The position numbers were made by a program, and so were the translations under genes. A stretch of DNA of 19,747 nt from NCBI GenBank assembly GCA_903827735.1, contig CAIKJM010000406.1, forward strand, positions 1 to 19,747, written 5' to 3'. This DNA is from an uncultured Rhodanobacter sp. GTDB lineage: Bacteria > Pseudomonadota > Gammaproteobacteria > Xanthomonadales > Rhodanobacteraceae. Below the pieces are notes generated by a model. The model was not told the origin of the DNA. It did not search any database and saw only the letters and a list, made by a program, of their open reading frames with translations. Position 1 is the first letter of the stretch; the number at the start of each line of letters is the position of its first letter. Below are positions 1 through 6,937 of the stretch, one piece after another.

Positions 1-309
1 GCCGAGGATTACACCCAGTACCCGTTGTCGCCCGAACTGGTCGGCGACAACGCCGGCTACATCGTCGAAGGCATCGAGGGCTATTACGTGCAGCTGATCG
101 ACGACGCACCCGTCGGCCTGCAGGTGCCCAGCAGCGTGATCCTTACCGTGATCGATACTGCCCCGGAAATGAAGGGGTCCAGCGCCACCAAGCGCAACAA
201 GCCTGCCAAGCTCAGCACCGGCATCGAACTCCAGGTGCCCGAGTACATCAGCAACGATGAAAAAGTCTGGGTCAATACGATTACGGGTGAATTCGCCGGC
301 CGCGCCTGA
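1..309 (+). CDS. efpL: Elongation factor P-like protein EfpL/YeiP, C-terminal part
   Basis: The gene is cut by the left window edge. The reading frame is open from base 1 and ends at TGA 307-309, leaving 102 residues. The visible part covers the OB-fold domains typical of the EF-P family. It includes GYIVEGIEGYYVQLIDD, the linker VIDTAPEMKGSSATKRNKPA and the C-terminal LSTGIELQVPEYISNDEKVWV. The KGSSATKRNKPA wording and the ending GEFAGRA resemble YeiP (EfpL) rather than canonical EF-P; this is from memory of the family. The protein binds the ribosome and helps peptide-bond formation at difficult motifs such as polyproline. The N-terminal KOW domain, with the tip loop that distinguishes EF-P from EfpL, lies outside the window. 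A hairpin terminator follows 25 bases downstream. Confidence 0.88.
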   Translation, partial: AEDYTQYPLSPELVGDNAGYIVEGIEGYYVQLIDDAPVGLQVPSSVILTVIDTAPEMKGSSATKRNKPAKLSTGIELQVPEYISNDEKVWVNTITGEFAGRA

Positions 310-333
310 TGGCCTACGGTGCTTGAAGAAAGC

Positions 334-360
334 GGCGCGGGACATCTCCGGCGCCATTTT
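334..360 (+). terminator. Rho-independent terminator after efpL
   Basis: A 9-bp stem with one mismatch (334-342 GGCGCGGGA against 347-355 TCCGGCGCC) has a 4-base loop CATC and is followed by ATTTT. It sits 25 bases after the efpL stop and before the FUSC gene, so the two are probably separate transcription units. The U-tract is short, so efficiency is uncertain. Confidence 0.6.
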
Positions 361-479
361 GGTGTCGCGCGCTCGGCCACGCTTACTGGTAGGCACCGCA
401 CAACGTTGAAGCGTCATCGCATCAACTTCAGCCCGTGTGATGCAGAATCAGCGTTCGGCCATTAGAGTCAACACCGTCC

Positions 480-2585
480 ATGTCCAACACCGGCTACTCG
501 CTGCGCAGAACAACGCTGGAGAGCCTGACCACGGCCAAACGGCCGGATGTGCCGCTGTGGGTGCTGCTACGCAATACGGCGGCGGTGATCCTGCCGCTAG
601 GCATCGGCTTGGCGACCGGCTATACCGAAGTCGGGATCGGCATTGCGGCGGGCGCGCTCAACACGATGTTTTCCGATCAGCCCGGGCCGTACCGGCAGCG
701 CATGCAGCAGCTGGTGCTCGCGTCGCTCGCAGCCGCCGTGGCCTCGCTATGCGGATTTATGATCGGCGGTCAGCTGGTGCCTCTGCTGCTGGCCACCATG
801 GTCTTTGGTTTTTTTGGCGGCCTGCTGGTGGTCTTTGGCGTCGATATTGCGCGGGTGGGCATGACCAGCATGATTCTGCTGGTGGTCACCGCGTACACGC
901 CGACGACGCTGCCACACGCGCTGCTCGGTGCCGGGCTGCTGCTCAGCGGCGGGCTACTGCTCACGGCTTTTTCGATTGCCGCCTGGCCGCTGCAGCGCTA
1001 CCGACCGGAACGACTGGCGCTGGCGGCCGTCTATCGCGGGCTGGCCACGCTGGCGCGCCAGCAAACCTACGACGACGCCGACGTGCCGGCGCTGTCCGGC
1101 GCGATGACGACCTTGCAACACACCCTGCTTGGCCGGCATCACGCGCGCGGGCGCGCGATGGAGGCTTTCGGCGTCTTGCTGGAGCTAGCCGAGCGGATCC
1201 GGCTGGAGCTCACCGCGATGGCCGAGCTGCGCGCCAACCCCACCATCCACGCGATGTTCCGCGACGATGCGGCACGTGTGCTGGCCGCCATCGCCGACGC
1301 GCTCGACGAAGGCGAGCCGCCGAAGCAGGCCGAGGGCATGCTGCAGACGCTTCAAGCCAGCGAAACCGCCCTGCTCGGTGCCGATGGCCCACCCGACGCG
1401 CTGGCGCGACACATCCATGCGCTGTCCGGCCAGCTCGCTGCCGCCGTGCGCAACGCCAACTGGGCTGGCAGCAAGGGTGAGATGCGCGCCGCCGCCGCCG
1501 AGACGCCGCTACCGGCTGCATTGCGCAGCAGCTCCGCGCTCGCCACCCTGCACGCCAGCCTGACGCCCCACTCCGTCGCGTTTCGCCATGCGGTACGTAG
1601 TGCCGTCTGCCTGAGTCTTGCCATGTTCGTCTCGCGCAAGCTGCACTTGCCGCACGGCTACTGGCTGCCGATGACGGCGGCCATCGTGCTGCGGCCGGAC
1701 TTCGCTGCCACGTTCAACTTCGGCCTGCTGCGCGTGGTCGGCACGATCCTCGGGCTGGTGCTCACTACGGTATTACTGCACATCACGCCGGCGGAGCCAT
1801 GGACGCATCTGGCACTGATGGCGGTGCTATGCATGGTTTTTCGTTATCTGGCCACGGCCCACTACGGGGCGGCGGTCGCCGCACTGACCGGTACCGTGGT
1901 GATTCTGCTGTCCTACGAAGGCGTGAACTCGGGTGCTGCCGTGCACGACCGGGTGATCAATACGGTGCTCGGTAGCGGCATGGCCTTACTCGCTTACGTG
2001 CTGTGGCCGACCTGGGAAAAAGGCCGCGTGCGCGCCGCCCTGTCGGACATGCTGGACGCCTATGCCAACTACCTGCGCGCCCTGGCGCGGCCGGAGCTGC
2101 GCGACGCCCATCGCGAATCGCGCACGGCGGCGCGTACTGCACGCACCAATGCCCAGGCCTCGCTGGACCGCATGCGCGCCGAACCGGGTACACCGGTGGT
2201 GCTGCTGGATCTGGCTAATGCGCTGTTTGCCAACGGTAACCGCCTAGCGCGCACCGCGATGACGCTGGAAGCGGTGATCGACAACGACGATGCGCTGCCG
2301 GAATCCAGCGAAATCAGCGCCTTCGTCGACCACGTGGCGATCGCGCTGCAGGAAATCGCCATCGCGCTGCGCGAGGATCGCGCGCCGCGGTTGCCGTCGG
2401 ATCTGCGTACGTTGCAGCGAAGCCTCGCCAGCCTGCTGGCGATGTCCGACAACAAGCACAATGCTGACCTGCTCAAGCGCATCAGCGATCGGCTGGTCGA
2501 CAACGTCGATACGCTGGCTCACGTGCTGGGCCGCAGCGCGCAGGAATCGTCGCTTGGCACGGTCGCCCATACCGGCCTGGCCTGA
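480..2585 (+). CDS. FUSC family inner-membrane protein (YccS/YhfK/AaeB-like)
   Basis: This is a 701-residue protein with a duplicated architecture. A first block of hydrophobic helices (about residues 28-165, including GIGLATGYTEVGIGIAAGAL and LLLATMVFGFFGGLLVVFG) is followed by a helical cytoplasmic region. A second membrane block (about residues 365-510) contains HGYWLPMTAAIVLRPDF, which fits the conserved FUSC-2 (fusaric acid resistance protein-like) domain, and the protein ends in a long soluble helical tail. Relatives are proposed efflux components for aromatic acids or other small molecules, but most, including YccS, have no proven substrate. No membrane-fusion or outer-membrane partner gene lies next to it, so a tripartite pump is not supported here. 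The ATG at 480 has only a weak Shine-Dalgarno match, but the N-terminus reads well from it. No clear promoter was seen in 361-479. Confidence 0.85.
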   Translation: MSNTGYSLRRTTLESLTTAKRPDVPLWVLLRNTAAVILPLGIGLATGYTEVGIGIAAGALNTMFSDQPGPYRQRMQQLVLASLAAAVASLCGFMIGGQLVPLLLATMVFGFFGGLLVVFGVDIARVGMTSMILLVVTAYTPTTLPHALLGAGLLLSGGLLLTAFSIAAWPLQRYRPERLALAAVYRGLATLARQQTYDDADVPALSGAMTTLQHTLLGRHHARGRAMEAFGVLLELAERIRLELTAMAELRANPTIHAMFRDDAARVLAAIADALDEGEPPKQAEGMLQTLQASETALLGADGPPDALARHIHALSGQLAAAVRNANWAGSKGEMRAAAAETPLPAALRSSSALATLHASLTPHSVAFRHAVRSAVCLSLAMFVSRKLHLPHGYWLPMTAAIVLRPDFAATFNFGLLRVVGTILGLVLTTVLLHITPAEPWTHLALMAVLCMVFRYLATAHYGAAVAALTGTVVILLSYEGVNSGAAVHDRVINTVLGSGMALLAYVLWPTWEKGRVRAALSDMLDAYANYLRALARPELRDAHRESRTAARTARTNAQASLDRMRAEPGTPVVLLDLANALFANGNRLARTAMTLEAVIDNDDALPESSEISAFVDHVAIALQEIAIALREDRAPRLPSDLRTLQRSLASLLAMSDNKHNADLLKRISDRLVDNVDTLAHVLGRSAQESSLGTVAHTGLA

Positions 2586-2828
2586 GTAAAAAAGCTCGCA
2601 CTGGCAACAAAAGCCGGCGCACGGCGCCAAGGGAGCCCTCATCAAGCAGAATAAGCGCGTTAGCGTTTATCCTTGAAGCCTGGGGATCCTTTCTGAAGAA
2701 AGCGGCGCATAGCGCGCCTGCATGAATCAGGCAGCGCCCGACGCCTTAAGGCGCGCTTCGTCAGGATGCGCCTCACAGGATATTGCTTCGCCAACGGCCG
2801 CTCTTTTCGGCTTATTTCAGGAGTCAGC
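2586..2828. other. Intergenic region with palindromes, no gene
   Basis: These 243 bases lie between the FUSC gene and the secreted-protein gene. They hold a perfect 12-base palindrome CGCCTTAAGGCG (2742-2753) and an inverted repeat GCCTG-N7-CAGGC (about 2716-2732). They also hold a 15-base sequence, TGAAGAAAGCGGCGC (2694-2708), that also occurs after efpL (324-338). I see no convincing sigma-70 promoter and no U-tract terminator. The downstream gene has a good Shine-Dalgarno AGGAG at 2819-2823. Confidence 0.5.
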
Positions 2829-3353
2829 ATGAGTGTTCTGCGCACCGCCTCTTCCAGCTTCGCCGCTATTGTCGCCACGCTACTGCTCGTGAGCACGCTG
2901 CACGCCGCCGACGTCAGCATGGCCAACGGCAGCGTGCAGTTCCGCACGCCGGACGACTGGGTGGATATCCTCGATACCCAGGGCGATCCCGAGGTGCACG
3001 TATTCCAAGTGCCGGACACCTCGCCGACCGGCAAGGTCAGCCTGTCGCGCGTCACCGTGACGGTAAAGCAGGTCGCCGACATGAGCGCTTTTCAGCAATT
3101 CGTAGCCACCACGTCGGCCAAGGCGCTGTCCCTGCCCGGTTACAAAGCCGCCGCCGTCGCCCCCGGGCCCAACACGTTCGTTTACACGGCGCAGGAAAGC
3201 GGCGTGCAGTACAGCTATAGCGAACGTTACTGGTTCAAGAACGGCGTTGCGATCGAGCTGCGCTGCCTGCGCCCATCGCAAAGCGAGGCTGGACCCGCGT
3301 GGAAAGCCGCTTTCGACAAAGGCTGCGACGCCGTTGCTGCCAAGCTCAAGTAA
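2829..3353 (+). CDS. Small secreted protein of unknown function
   Basis: The 174-residue product starts at ATG 2829, five bases after a clear AGGAG, so this start is preferred over an in-frame one at 2766 that lacks a ribosome site. The first 26 residues are a classical signal peptide: a short positive N-region (MSVLRT), a hydrophobic core AAIVATLLLVSTL, and a likely signal peptidase I site at LHA|AD. The mature part is about 148 residues with no cysteines until CLRP and KGCD near the end. That pair could form a periplasmic disulfide. I do not recognise the family. The pattern of a TPDDW motif, then LSRVTVTVK and a C-terminal KAAFDKGCDAVAAKL helix, loosely resembles DcrB/PsbP-like periplasmic folds, but that is only an impression. 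It is followed by a strongly structured intergenic stretch and then kynU. Confidence 0.8.
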   Translation: MSVLRTASSSFAAIVATLLLVSTLHAADVSMANGSVQFRTPDDWVDILDTQGDPEVHVFQVPDTSPTGKVSLSRVTVTVKQVADMSAFQQFVATTSAKALSLPGYKAAAVAPGPNTFVYTAQESGVQYSYSERYWFKNGVAIELRCLRPSQSEAGPAWKAAFDKGCDAVAAKLK

Positions 3354-3445
3354 CGTCTAGCAACCACTTTGCATGCCTGTCGCCGCGGCGGGCCCGCGGT
3401 GGCCGGCATGCGACATCGCCAGCGGCCGCTTTCACTGTCTAGACG
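3354..3445. repeat. Nested inverted-repeat element between the secreted-protein gene and kynU
   Basis: An outer 7-bp inverted repeat (CGTCTAG 3354-3360 and CTAGACG 3439-3445) begins directly after the upstream stop codon. Inside it lie a long hairpin (3371-3388 against 3394-3411, 18 positions with two mismatches and one G-T pair, loop CGGGC) and a perfect palindrome AGCGGCCGCT (3421-3430). No U-tract follows, so this is not an ordinary terminator. It could be a structured 3' end, the kynU leader, or a small palindromic repeat element. Confidence 0.5.
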
Positions 3446-3522
3446 ACGCCGTCGCAGGTAAAGTCGCCGCAGCACGAAGCGAGCGCCGGTTCGCGCTCCC
3501 GCCTATTCACAGGACAACCGAG

Positions 3523-4821
3523 ATGCACAACGACAGCGACTACCAAGCCACTGCCGAATGGGCGCACGCCCGCGATGCCGCCGACCCGCTACGCGGGTTC
3601 CGCGACGAATTTCTAATCCCGCCGCACGAAGGCTCGGATGGCAAAAAGGTGGACAGCGTCTACTTCTGCGGCAATTCGCTCGGCCTGCAGGCCCGCGGCG
3701 TGCGCGAAGCAGTCACGGCCGAGCTCGACTACTGGGCCGAACTGGGGGTGGAAGGCCATTTCAAGGGTCGGCAGCCGTGGCTGAACTACGAGGACTATCT
3801 GCGCGACGATCTCGCCCTGGTCGTCGGCGCCAAGCCGTCCGAAGTGGTGGCGATGAACACCCTCGGGGTCAACCTGCATCTGCTGATGGTGAGTTTTTAT
3901 CGCCCGACGCAGGAACGCCCCGCGATCCTGATCGAAGCCGGCGCCTTCCCCACCGACCGCTACGCGGTGGAATCGCAGGTGCGCTTTCACGGCTTCGATC
4001 CGGCCATCGCGCTGATCGAGCTGGAGGCCGATGAACCGAACGGTCTCATCTCCATGGCGGCGATCGAGCGCGCGCTGGCCGAACACGGGTCGCGCATCGC
4101 ACTGGTGATGCTGCCCGGCATCCAATACCGCAATGGCCAGGCCTTCGATCTGAAAGCGATCACGACGCTGGCGCATCGCCACGGCTGCACGGTCGGCTTC
4201 GACCTTGCCCATGCCGTGGGCAACCTGCCGCTGCAGTTGCACGACAGTGGCGCCGACTTCGCCATCTGGTGTCACTATAAGTATCTCAACGCTGGCCCCG
4301 GCGCCGTCGGCGGCGCCTTTGTGCACGAACGGCATGCCGATGCCGTGCTGCCGCGTTTCGCCGGCTGGTGGGGGCACGACAAGGCCACGCGTTTTCAGAT
4401 GGGTCCGGAGTTTGTGCCTATCCACGGCGTCGAAGGCTGGCAGCTGTCCAACCCGCCGATCCTGTCGCTGGCGCCGCTGCGCGTCTCGCTCGACATGTTC
4501 CGCCGCGCCGGCATGCGCCAGCTGCGCGAAAAATCGCTGCAGCTGACCGGCTACCTCGAGTGGCTGGTCAAGACCCAGCTCGCCGGCGTGCTGGACATCG
4601 TCACGCCCAGCGATCCAAATCGCCGCGGCGCACAGCTCTCCATCCGCGTCATCGGCGGCCGCGACCGCGGTCGTGCGCTGTTCGAGTATTTAATGGAACA
4701 CGGCGTCATTGGCGACTGGCGCGAGCCCGACGTTATCCGCATCTCTCCGGCTCCGCTATACAACCGGTTCGCAGATTGCCTGGCGTTTGTTGAAGCGGTG
4801 AAAACGTGGGCGGCGCAGTGA
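3523..4821 (+). CDS. kynU: Kynureninase
   Basis: The 432-residue product is a PLP-dependent fold-type I enzyme (EC 3.7.1.3) that cleaves kynurenine or 3-hydroxykynurenine to anthranilate or 3-hydroxyanthranilate plus alanine. Family marks are FCGNSLGLQ near the N-terminus, GHFKGRQPWLNY, MNTLGVNLHLLM, FDLAHAVGNLPL (the cofactor aspartate region) and WCHYKYLNAGPGAVGG. The Schiff-base lysine is K253. The sequence ends with the typical DWREPDVIRISPAPLYN. The ATG at 3523 is preceded by AGGA with 8-base spacing and gives the usual family length; an in-frame start at 3373 would add 50 residues unlike kynureninase. No other kynurenine-pathway gene is adjacent. In this group of bacteria the pathway can feed NAD synthesis or degrade tryptophan, and the window does not tell which. 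Confidence 0.95.
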   Translation: MHNDSDYQATAEWAHARDAADPLRGFRDEFLIPPHEGSDGKKVDSVYFCGNSLGLQARGVREAVTAELDYWAELGVEGHFKGRQPWLNYEDYLRDDLALVVGAKPSEVVAMNTLGVNLHLLMVSFYRPTQERPAILIEAGAFPTDRYAVESQVRFHGFDPAIALIELEADEPNGLISMAAIERALAEHGSRIALVMLPGIQYRNGQAFDLKAITTLAHRHGCTVGFDLAHAVGNLPLQLHDSGADFAIWCHYKYLNAGPGAVGGAFVHERHADAVLPRFAGWWGHDKATRFQMGPEFVPIHGVEGWQLSNPPILSLAPLRVSLDMFRRAGMRQLREKSLQLTGYLEWLVKTQLAGVLDIVTPSDPNRRGAQLSIRVIGGRDRGRALFEYLMEHGVIGDWREPDVIRISPAPLYNRFADCLAFVEAVKTWAAQ

Positions 4822-5091
4822 TCTTCGGCTCATCGCATCGCTGACACCGTCTACAAATCGCACAGCACCAGGCAACGGCGGTGCTCGATGGCGCGTAAAC
4901 GGTTATCGAATACGGGAGGCGTCTGTCGGTTGCCATCAGATAGGAAATGTTTCACAAGCGGCCAAGTTTCAATACCCGGGTAATGGCGCCATACGAATAT
5001 GACTTCAGCATCTCTGTAGAGACGAACCTTGCAGCGAGCGCGCGTCCAGGCCAAGTTTCAAACGACAACTATTGCAATCCATCGAGTTCCC
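4822..5091. other. Intergenic region, no recognised gene
   Basis: These 270 bases lie between kynU and the 103-residue protein gene. A 13-base direct repeat GGCCAAGTTTCAA occurs at 4960-4972 and 5049-5061, and a perfect palindrome TACCCGGGTA at 4973-4982 directly follows the first copy. I see no clear terminator for kynU and no convincing -35/-10 pair, so promoter placement is unknown. Confidence 0.4.
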
Positions 5092-5403
5092 ATGACCGAC
5101 GACATCAAACATTCCTTTTCGCACGAAGAGCTGCTGGCCATTCTGTTGAAAAGCGCGGGCATCCACGAGGGGCTTTGGATGCTGTCGATCAACTTCGGAC
5201 TGTCCGCGACGAACATGAGCAACTCGAACAACGGCGAGGAAAATCTGCGCCCGTGCGTGATGGCTTTCGTCGAGAATTTTGGACTGATGCGCGTCGAGCG
5301 CGCATTGAAAGGGCTGACGCTGGATGCAGCGATCGTCAATCCGTTGCCGGCAGTGCATGAGGCAAAAAAGCCGACGCCGAAAAAGAAGGCGGCACTCAGG
5401 TAA
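5092..5403 (+). CDS. Small protein of unknown function (103 residues)
   Basis: The ATG at 5092 opens a 103-residue frame. Its composition looks like a folded cytoplasmic protein: SHEELLAILLKSAGIHEG, then LWMLSINFGLSATNM, then MAFVENFGLMRVERALKGLTLDAAIVNP. It ends in a lysine-rich tail (KKPTPKKKAALR), which could bind nucleic acid or be disordered. There is no signal peptide or membrane segment. I do not recognise the family. The Shine-Dalgarno is weak (ATCGAG), and a TTG start at 5029 in the same frame is possible, but those extra residues look non-coding. It converges with the transglycosylase gene on the other strand. Confidence 0.7.
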   Translation: MTDDIKHSFSHEELLAILLKSAGIHEGLWMLSINFGLSATNMSNSNNGEENLRPCVMAFVENFGLMRVERALKGLTLDAAIVNPLPAVHEAKKPTPKKKAALR

Positions 5404-5515
5404 TTTGCGCTGCCGTTTGACTCAATGAACTGCAGCGGCGGCAGACTAAGCGCTTTTCTCGTCGGCTTGTTCGGTGACTCTAAGGACCATCAATTGCAGC
5501 GCACGGACACCCAGA

Positions 5516-6400
5516 CTAGCGCGCCACGACCTGCCCGCTTTTCCCGGACCGATACACGCCCTTGAGCCGCTGATAAACGGTCATCACGGCGGTGCCGTAA
5601 TCCCTCGCCAGCTGCTGCGTGTGGCTGTGGTAATAGCCCACGCCCAGCACCGGATCATGCGTTTCATGCATGCCATCGTGCAGGATTTTGGCAGCGACGG
5701 AGATATTGGTTTTCGGGTCCAGCAAGCTCAGCGGATCGCGAACCGCGCTGCGATGCATCGGGTAGTACACCTGCATGATGCCCACGTCTTGTACGGTGGC
5801 GTTAAGCTGGCTTGCCACCGCCATCTCCATCTGCACATGGTGCCGTTCGCCGACGACTAGGTGGTCGTTCACGCGAAACAGCCAGGGCGTCGGGCCGACG
5901 TCACCGCCCGGATGCAACGAACGCGATTCCACCAGCGCGATGCTGTAGAGCAACAGCGGATCGACGCCAAACTCCTTGCCTACCTGCGCCCACAGACTCT
6001 GATGCGAGGCGATGTTCAGGTCGGGCTCGGCGATCGGCATCATCAAGTCCATCGTGCTGACATCCGACAGCAGCGCGATGGAAGACGGCGATTCGGAACG
6101 CATCGCCGGAGCCGCTTTCGGCAGCACCACGAGCGATTCGATCTCCCGCGTTTTTTCAGCCAGGGCTGGCTGTGGCGCAGCAACCGCAGTAGAGATACTT
6201 TTTGCCAGCGTGTGAGCCGTCACAGGCCCACTCAGCGCCGCATGGTTGGCGAGCTCCGGCTGCGAATGCGCCACGCCCGACACCAGCGGCACGGCTATAG
6301 CAACGAAAGCCGCGCAGCACGAAAACGCCGTCAGGGCGTGGCGCTTATTTGCCTGATCCCAGCTTGCCCACGAGCGCTGCGCCGACTGCGCCTTATCCAT
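5516..6400 (-). CDS. Membrane-anchored or exported lytic transglycosylase-like protein (SLT domain)
   Basis: The 294-residue product starts at ATG 6400. Residues about 22-45 (TAFSCCAAFVAIAVPLVSGVAHSQ) form a signal anchor or signal peptide after a short charged N-region. A low-complexity Ala/Pro/Ser linker follows, then a C-terminal SLT domain. SLT marks are KEFGVDPLLLYSIALVESRS, with the catalytic glutamate as E158, then VQDVGIMQVYYPMH, LLDPKTNISVAAKIL and GVGYYHSHTQ. The short single domain resembles VirB1/IagB-like enzymes that open peptidoglycan for secretion or pilus machines, but no such machine is encoded nearby. The frame stays open up to 6763 (GTG). I rejected that extension because most of its residues look non-coding, though ATG 6697 in this frame cannot be excluded. 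The Shine-Dalgarno at 6400 is weak. Confidence 0.78.
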   Translation of the reverse strand: MDKAQSAQRSWASWDQANKRHALTAFSCCAAFVAIAVPLVSGVAHSQPELANHAALSGPVTAHTLAKSISTAVAAPQPALAEKTREIESLVVLPKAAPAMRSESPSSIALLSDVSTMDLMMPIAEPDLNIASHQSLWAQVGKEFGVDPLLLYSIALVESRSLHPGGDVGPTPWLFRVNDHLVVGERHHVQMEMAVASQLNATVQDVGIMQVYYPMHRSAVRDPLSLLDPKTNISVAAKILHDGMHETHDPVLGVGYYHSHTQQLARDYGTAVMTVYQRLKGVYRSGKSGQVVAR

Positions 6401-6937
6401 AATCAGGGCATTTGCGCGATAGATACCGCGTCGCGCTACCAGCGTTGCCGTGGAAGATCGGCCTGCGAGCGAGATCGCAAAAGTCCAGCCTTTGCTCCAG
6501 TCCACGCGGTGCCGGGCAGTATTCGCGACCGAATCGGTTTTGAGCGGCTTATCCGACCAAGAACAAGGGGCGGGTGCGATGGTCGACCAGTCAATGGCTG
6601 CGCAAGAGCGGGCAGACTTCCAGCGGGCCGGCGGCACGAGATAGACCCGCCGTGGACGTGACGGTCGCCGCGTCACCCCGGAATCGGAGGCAACCATCGT
6701 TATTGGATCCCCTGAAGGTAAATCATCGGCCGTTTCATCTATCAAACGATTCAAAGCAGTCACTTAAAGGTTTAGGCGCCGGACATACCTCGAACCGAAT
6801 GCGCGATTCACTCATCCAACCCAATGAAGCCGTCTGGTCGGCTAGCATAATCCAGTAACGCCTCAGAGGCATTAACAACACCCCTGACCCAGGCATAGCG
6901 GGAGCTGCCGCGCCACGCTTTGGCCCAGAATCAGGCT
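6401..6937. other. 537-base gene-free region between slt-like gene and proA
   Basis: Frames are open on both strands, as is common at this GC content, but none has a good ribosome site or protein-like composition. The stretch should carry the promoter of the transglycosylase gene and the end of the arginine/proline transcript. An operator-like imperfect palindrome lies at 6856-6874. No hairpin with a U-tract was found after the proA stop, so termination may be Rho-dependent. Confidence 0.45.
6856..6874. promoter_or_regulatory. Imperfect palindrome, possible operator
   Basis: The 19 bases TAACGCCTCAGAGGCATTA form an inverted repeat with one mismatched pair (GCCTC/GAGGC core, TAA/TTA flanks). 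It lies 64 bases beyond the proA stop, in the gap before the transglycosylase gene. It lacks a U-tract on either strand, so it looks more like a protein-binding site than a terminator. The binding protein is unknown. Confidence 0.35.

Noticed and set aside
437..1480. + strand open frame of 347 codons inside the FUSC gene
   Set aside because: It is a shifted frame of the FUSC coding sequence; its Ala/Arg-rich product lacks the membrane pattern.
2742..2753. CGCCTTAAGGCG as a terminator
   Set aside because: It is a perfect 12-base palindrome without a loop or U-tract, so it is more likely a binding site or chance than a terminator.
3613..4425. - strand open frame (270 codons) opposite kynU
   Set aside because: The kynureninase frame is unambiguous, and the antisense product has shadow-type composition.
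5404..5515. Bidirectional terminator between the convergent genes
   Set aside because: CTGCCG and CGGCAG can pair, but the loop is over 20 bases and the T-run is short and displaced, so it is not supported as a terminator.
5861..6661. + strand open frame (266 codons) across the transglycosylase gene and the gap
   Set aside because: It is Arg-rich with no motif, and most of it is antisense to the SLT domain, which shows clear catalytic motifs.
6401..6763. Upstream extension of the transglycosylase frame
   Set aside because: The added residues are Ser/Arg/Trp-rich and unlike a coding N-terminus, and the membrane segment falls naturally near the N-terminus from 6400. I kept it as a caveat only.
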